Shown here in pieces: positions 3,485 through 5,206 of a DNA stretch of 5,206 nucleotides. Below the pieces are notes generated by a model. The model saw only the letters and a list, made by a program, of their open reading frames with translations, searched no databases and had not been told where the DNA came from. The DNA is from an uncultured Ruminococcus sp. (GTDB lineage: Bacteria > Bacillota > Clostridia > Oscillospirales > Ruminococcaceae), in the NCBI GenBank assembly GCA_900554975.1, contig USJI01000098.1:1-5206 (forward strand), written 5' to 3'. Within the stretch, counting starts at the first letter, position 1. Each line of letters starts with the position of its first letter. The translations under genes were made by a program, and so were the position numbers.

Positions 3485-5206
3485 TTATTTCTTTTTCGCT
3501 ATATATGCCGCAATAGCTGCTGCATCTCTTACGTTCACCCGTCCGTCGCCATTGAAATCTCCGATCAACGGGATTGTATCCGCCTTGCCCTGTGCGAGCA
3601 TTCTCGCTATGTATGCCGCATCACGAACATCAAGTTTTCCGTCGCCGTTTGCATCACCACGAATTTCCGAAGGGATTGTAACATCTGTCGATACCGAAGT
3701 AACAACAGTCGTAACCGTTGTTGAAGTTGTGCTTACAGATGGCGTTACTGAAGTGGTTGTGGAAGTCTTTCCGATAATCTCAAATTTATAGCTATATTTC
3801 TCAGCATAGCTCTGGGCTGTCGAATTTTCAGTGCCATAAATTACACCGCTGAAAGTGTTGTTGTAATTTGAAATTGTTCCCGAATAATCATAAATTTCAC
3901 ATTCAGAATTTTCTATCGTTATGCTTTCAAGCCCTTTGCAATTGCTGAATGCACGTGCCTCTATTGATGCAACGCTTTCCGGAGTTTTTACACTTTTCAG
4001 ATTTTTACAGTATATAAATGCTCCCACACCAATTGTTTTTACAGTATCAGGTACAGAATATTCTGTTTCAGTTTTTCCCGCAGGATACTGTACAAGAGTC
4101 GTTTTATTTTTGTTAAACAGTACTCCGTCATTGTCGGTATAGATTTTATTATTCCCCGATACAATTATCTTTTCAAGCGATTCACAATCTGCAAAAGCAA
4201 AGGTCATTATTCTCACAACGCTCTCAGGAACTGTTACAGAAGTCAGACTTCCGCAATTGTTAAATGCACTGTTTCCGATAGTCAGCAAACCGTCCGGCAT
4301 GGTTATGCTTTTGAGATTCCGACAATCCTTAAAGGAACTGTTTCCTATTTCCTCAATGCTTTCGGGAAGAATTACCTTTGTAAGATTGTCGCATGAATCA
4401 AAAGCCTCATCAACTATTTTAACAATGCCGTCCGGAACAGCATACAGGGCTTTGGTTTTTCCGACAGGATAACGGATAAGCTGAGTTTTATCCTTGCTGA
4501 AAAGAACTCCGCCGACTGAGCAGTAGTTTTTGTTGTTTTCGGAAACATTTATATCTGTCAGCAAAGTACAGCCATAAAAGATGTTATCACTGAGTTTTTC
4601 AGCATTTTTCGGAATCGTTATACTTTTAATCCCTGTACATCGTGCAAATACGCTGTCCCCCATGCTTGTCAGGCTGTCGGGAAGAATTATTTCCGAAAGA
4701 TTCGGACAATCTGAAAATGCGGAATTGCCTATACTGGTCACACCTTCCGGAATGCTGACCGTTTCAACGCTTGTGCAATTGCTGAACGTTCCTGCTTTAA
4801 TTTCTGTCAGATTTTTCGGAAGTACCGCATCTGTAAGGCTTTCACAGAAAGAAAACGCATTCATTCCTATTTCCGTAACACTTTCGGGAATCTCTATGCT
4901 TTTAAGGTCTTTACAATACGAAAAAGCGTCATCGCATATCCTGATTACACTTTCAGGCACAGAAATTTTTTCAATTGCTGTAAATTTGAATGCGGCTTCA
5001 CCTATCTCTTTTACGGGAAGCCCTTTTATTTCAGACGGTATGGTTACACTCACTGCACGGCTTTCACAGTCTGATATGGAGGCATAATCATATTCTCCGT
5101 CATTATCCTCATCAATCCTCCTGTAAGACAGATACTCGTCATACATTATTGAATAATCATCGGCAAAAACGTTTAAATCAGCTGTCTGTATTCCTGACTG
5201 AAAAAG
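3485..5206 (-). CDS. Secreted BspA-like leucine-rich-repeat protein with C-terminal dockerin (N-terminus outside the window)
   Basis: The reading frame is open to the right edge, giving 573 visible residues. An internal ATG at 5144-5146 has no SD and is unlikely to be the start. The residues before it (LFQSGIQTADLNVFADD) look like the end of a signal peptide cut after VFA. About 13 LRR_5/BspA-type repeats follow with a 23-residue period (consensus I-x-x-I-G-x-x-A-F-x-x-C-x-x-L-x-x-[IV]-x-[IVL]-P), from about residue 63 to 430. Two longer 'GVLF-x-K-x-K-T-x-L-x-x-Y-P-x-G-K-T' modules interrupt them. A capping segment (about 457-479), a Thr/Ser/Val linker (481-509) and a type I dockerin (517-573) complete the protein; calcium ligands are Asp518, Asn520, Asp522, Asp529 and Asp550, Asn552, Asp554, Asp561. 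BspA-type repeats generally bind proteins or host and substrate surfaces, so this is probably a non-catalytic scaffold-attached adhesion or interaction module. Confidence 0.92.
   Translation of the reverse strand, partial: LFQSGIQTADLNVFADDYSIMYDEYLSYRRIDEDNDGEYDYASISDCESRAVSVTIPSEIKGLPVKEIGEAAFKFTAIEKISVPESVIRICDDAFSYCKDLKSIEIPESVTEIGMNAFSFCESLTDAVLPKNLTEIKAGTFSNCTSVETVSIPEGVTSIGNSAFSDCPNLSEIILPDSLTSMGDSVFARCTGIKSITIPKNAEKLSDNIFYGCTLLTDINVSENNKNYCSVGGVLFSKDKTQLIRYPVGKTKALYAVPDGIVKIVDEAFDSCDNLTKVILPESIEEIGNSSFKDCRNLKSITMPDGLLTIGNSAFNNCGSLTSVTVPESVVRIMTFAFADCESLEKIIVSGNNKIYTDNDGVLFNKNKTTLVQYPAGKTETEYSVPDTVKTIGVGAFIYCKNLKSVKTPESVASIEARAFSNCKGLESITIENSECEIYDYSGTISNYNNTFSGVIYGTENSTAQSYAEKYSYKFEIIGKTSTTTSVTPSVSTTSTTVTTVVTSVSTDVTIPSEIRGDANGDGKLDVRDAAYIARMLAQGKADTIPLIGDFNGDGRVNVRDAAAIAAYIAKKK
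3488..3658 (-). other. Type I dockerin module of the LRR protein
   Basis: The segment holds two F-hand calcium loops with the pattern D-x-N-x-D-x6-D (DANGDGKLDVRD and DFNGDGRVNVRD), each followed by a helix. Position pair 10-11 of each loop, the usual cohesin-contact site, is Val-Arg. The module is closely related to that of the neighbouring small dockerin gene. Confidence 0.92.
3680..3766 (-). repeat. Low-complexity Thr/Ser/Val linker coding segment
   Basis: It encodes about 29 residues almost entirely of Thr, Ser and Val (runs such as TSTTTSVTPS and TTVTTVVTS) between the LRR cap and the dockerin. Such linkers are typical between modules of cellulosomal proteins. The triplets are degenerate (ACA, ACT, ACG and GTT, GTA, GTC), so it is a protein-level repeat, not a simple DNA tandem repeat. 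Confidence 0.85.
3917..5020 (-). repeat. Array of about 13 BspA-type leucine-rich repeats
   Basis: The A-F-x-x-C landmarks recur every 23 codons (69 bp): seven units, then a longer insert module (4418-4546), four units, a second insert module (4037-4162) and two units. The two insert modules align at exactly 128 residues (384 bp) apart, which points to a higher-order duplication. At DNA level the units are diverged. Confidence 0.88.

Noticed and set aside
4581..5087. A 168-codon open frame on the plus strand within the LRR gene
   Set aside because: It is a shadow of the 23-residue LRR repeat read on the opposite strand. It has no promoter or convincing SD, and the minus-strand frame clearly encodes LRRs and a dockerin.
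5144..5146. ATG as the start of the LRR-dockerin gene
   Set aside because: No SD precedes it, and the frame stays open to the window edge with residues that resemble the end of a signal peptide. The true start probably lies outside the window.

Overview
The window looks like chromosomal DNA of an anaerobic, Ruminococcus-like Firmicute (Oscillospiraceae type). Two adjacent genes encode secreted proteins that end in type I dockerin modules, the calcium-binding plugs of cellulosome or amylosome systems. One of them is a BspA-like leucine-rich-repeat protein. The AT-rich intergenic gaps and strong SD sites fit this group. No species can be named from the sequence alone.

All genes lie on the minus strand, so transcription runs from high to low coordinates. 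In that order: (1) an LRR-dockerin protein whose N-terminus runs off the right edge (3485-5206); (2) a small secreted dockerin protein with an unrecognised middle domain (2861-3412), with a consensus promoter in front and a strong hairpin terminator behind; (3) a ROK-family glucokinase (1765-2721) with its own promoter and terminator; (4) a NifS/IscS-type cysteine desulfurase (438-1574) with its own promoter; (5) a small three-helix membrane protein of the DUF6442 type (58-363); and (6) the first 12 codons of what is probably a small XRE-type repressor, cut by the left edge (1-36).

Functionally there are three groups. The dockerin pair is extracellular and should dock onto a cohesin-bearing scaffold encoded elsewhere; all four calcium loops carry the same Val-Arg pair at the usual cohesin-contact positions. 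Glucokinase and cysteine desulfurase are cytoplasmic housekeeping enzymes (sugar phosphorylation; sulfur supply for Fe-S clusters or tRNA thiolation), each apparently monocistronic. The DUF6442/regulator pair forms a small operon whose promoter has an 18-bp perfect-arm palindrome over the -35 box, best read as an operator.

There is no gene-free stretch longer than 300 bases; the gaps hold promoters and terminators. I see no tRNA, rRNA, CRISPR array, insertion sequence or prophage signature. The less ordinary points are the operator architecture, a possible back-to-back antisense promoter from the same palindrome, the shared dockerin code, and the unknown domain of the small dockerin protein.
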